This document shows positions 41,890-41,944 of a stretch of 41,944 nt of DNA, in pieces (position 1 is the stretch's first letter; the number at the start of each line of letters is the position of its first letter). Where the stretch lies: contig JH153152.1 of assembly GCA_000226015.1 (NCBI GenBank), positions 21,861 to 63,804 on the forward strand, given 5' to 3'. A model generated the notes under the pieces. The model did no database searches. It saw nothing but the letters and a program-made list of their open reading frames with translations, and was not told the origin of the DNA. The stretch is from Mnemiopsis leidyi. Lineage: Eukaryota > Ctenophora > Tentaculata > Lobata > Bolinopsidae. A program made the translations under genes and the position numbers.

Positions 41890-41944
41890 GTATGTTATTC
41901 TCTAGTCTGGTTTTATTGGGTTGCAACCCCCTGAACCCCCTGAA

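Overview
The window is animal nuclear DNA, probably from a marine or other non-vertebrate metazoan. The evidence is GT-AG spliced genes from metazoan families (a RIPOR/FAM65-like Rho regulator and a cysteine-string-protein-like J-domain gene), AT-rich introns of 0.2-9 kb, and many micro- and minisatellites. I cannot name a species. There is one 12-base assembly gap (20107-20118).

Layout. 1-3187 (minus): the first three coding exons of a DNAJC5/cysteine-string-protein homologue; the rest of the gene lies beyond the left edge. 3188-8519: the region between the divergent starts of the two spliced genes, holding a reverse-transcriptase relic (about 4.7 kb), a foldback element (4818-5516) and a composite inverted-repeat DNA element (6009-6924). 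8580-41889 (plus) and beyond: a RIPOR-like gene running off the right edge. Fifteen coding exons are placed: thirteen well supported by open frame, splice sites and matching phases, one probable (28977-29139) and one only a candidate (23141-23297).

Nested genes. Three intronless genes on the minus strand lie in introns of the RIPOR-like gene: a Rv2258c-like winged-helix SAM methyltransferase (31715-32770), and two tandem paralogues for secreted, cysteine-rich proteins of a family I do not recognise (35910-37982 and 38671-39852). The paralogues share a C-terminal module that is almost identical in DNA, while their N-terminal modules are strongly diverged. The second copy carries a one-base frameshift in a C run.

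Regulatory texture. The long 5' introns carry recurrent CCAAT-box (CTGATTGG) and E-box/CLEAR (TCACGTG) pairs, an 18-bp triplet of TCACGTGATC, a double consensus CRE, a CLEAR/CRE cluster, and a 44/38-bp minisatellite whose every unit carries an RFX X-box-like core. The most promising material for new biology is the secreted paralogue pair and the nested intronless gene arrangement.
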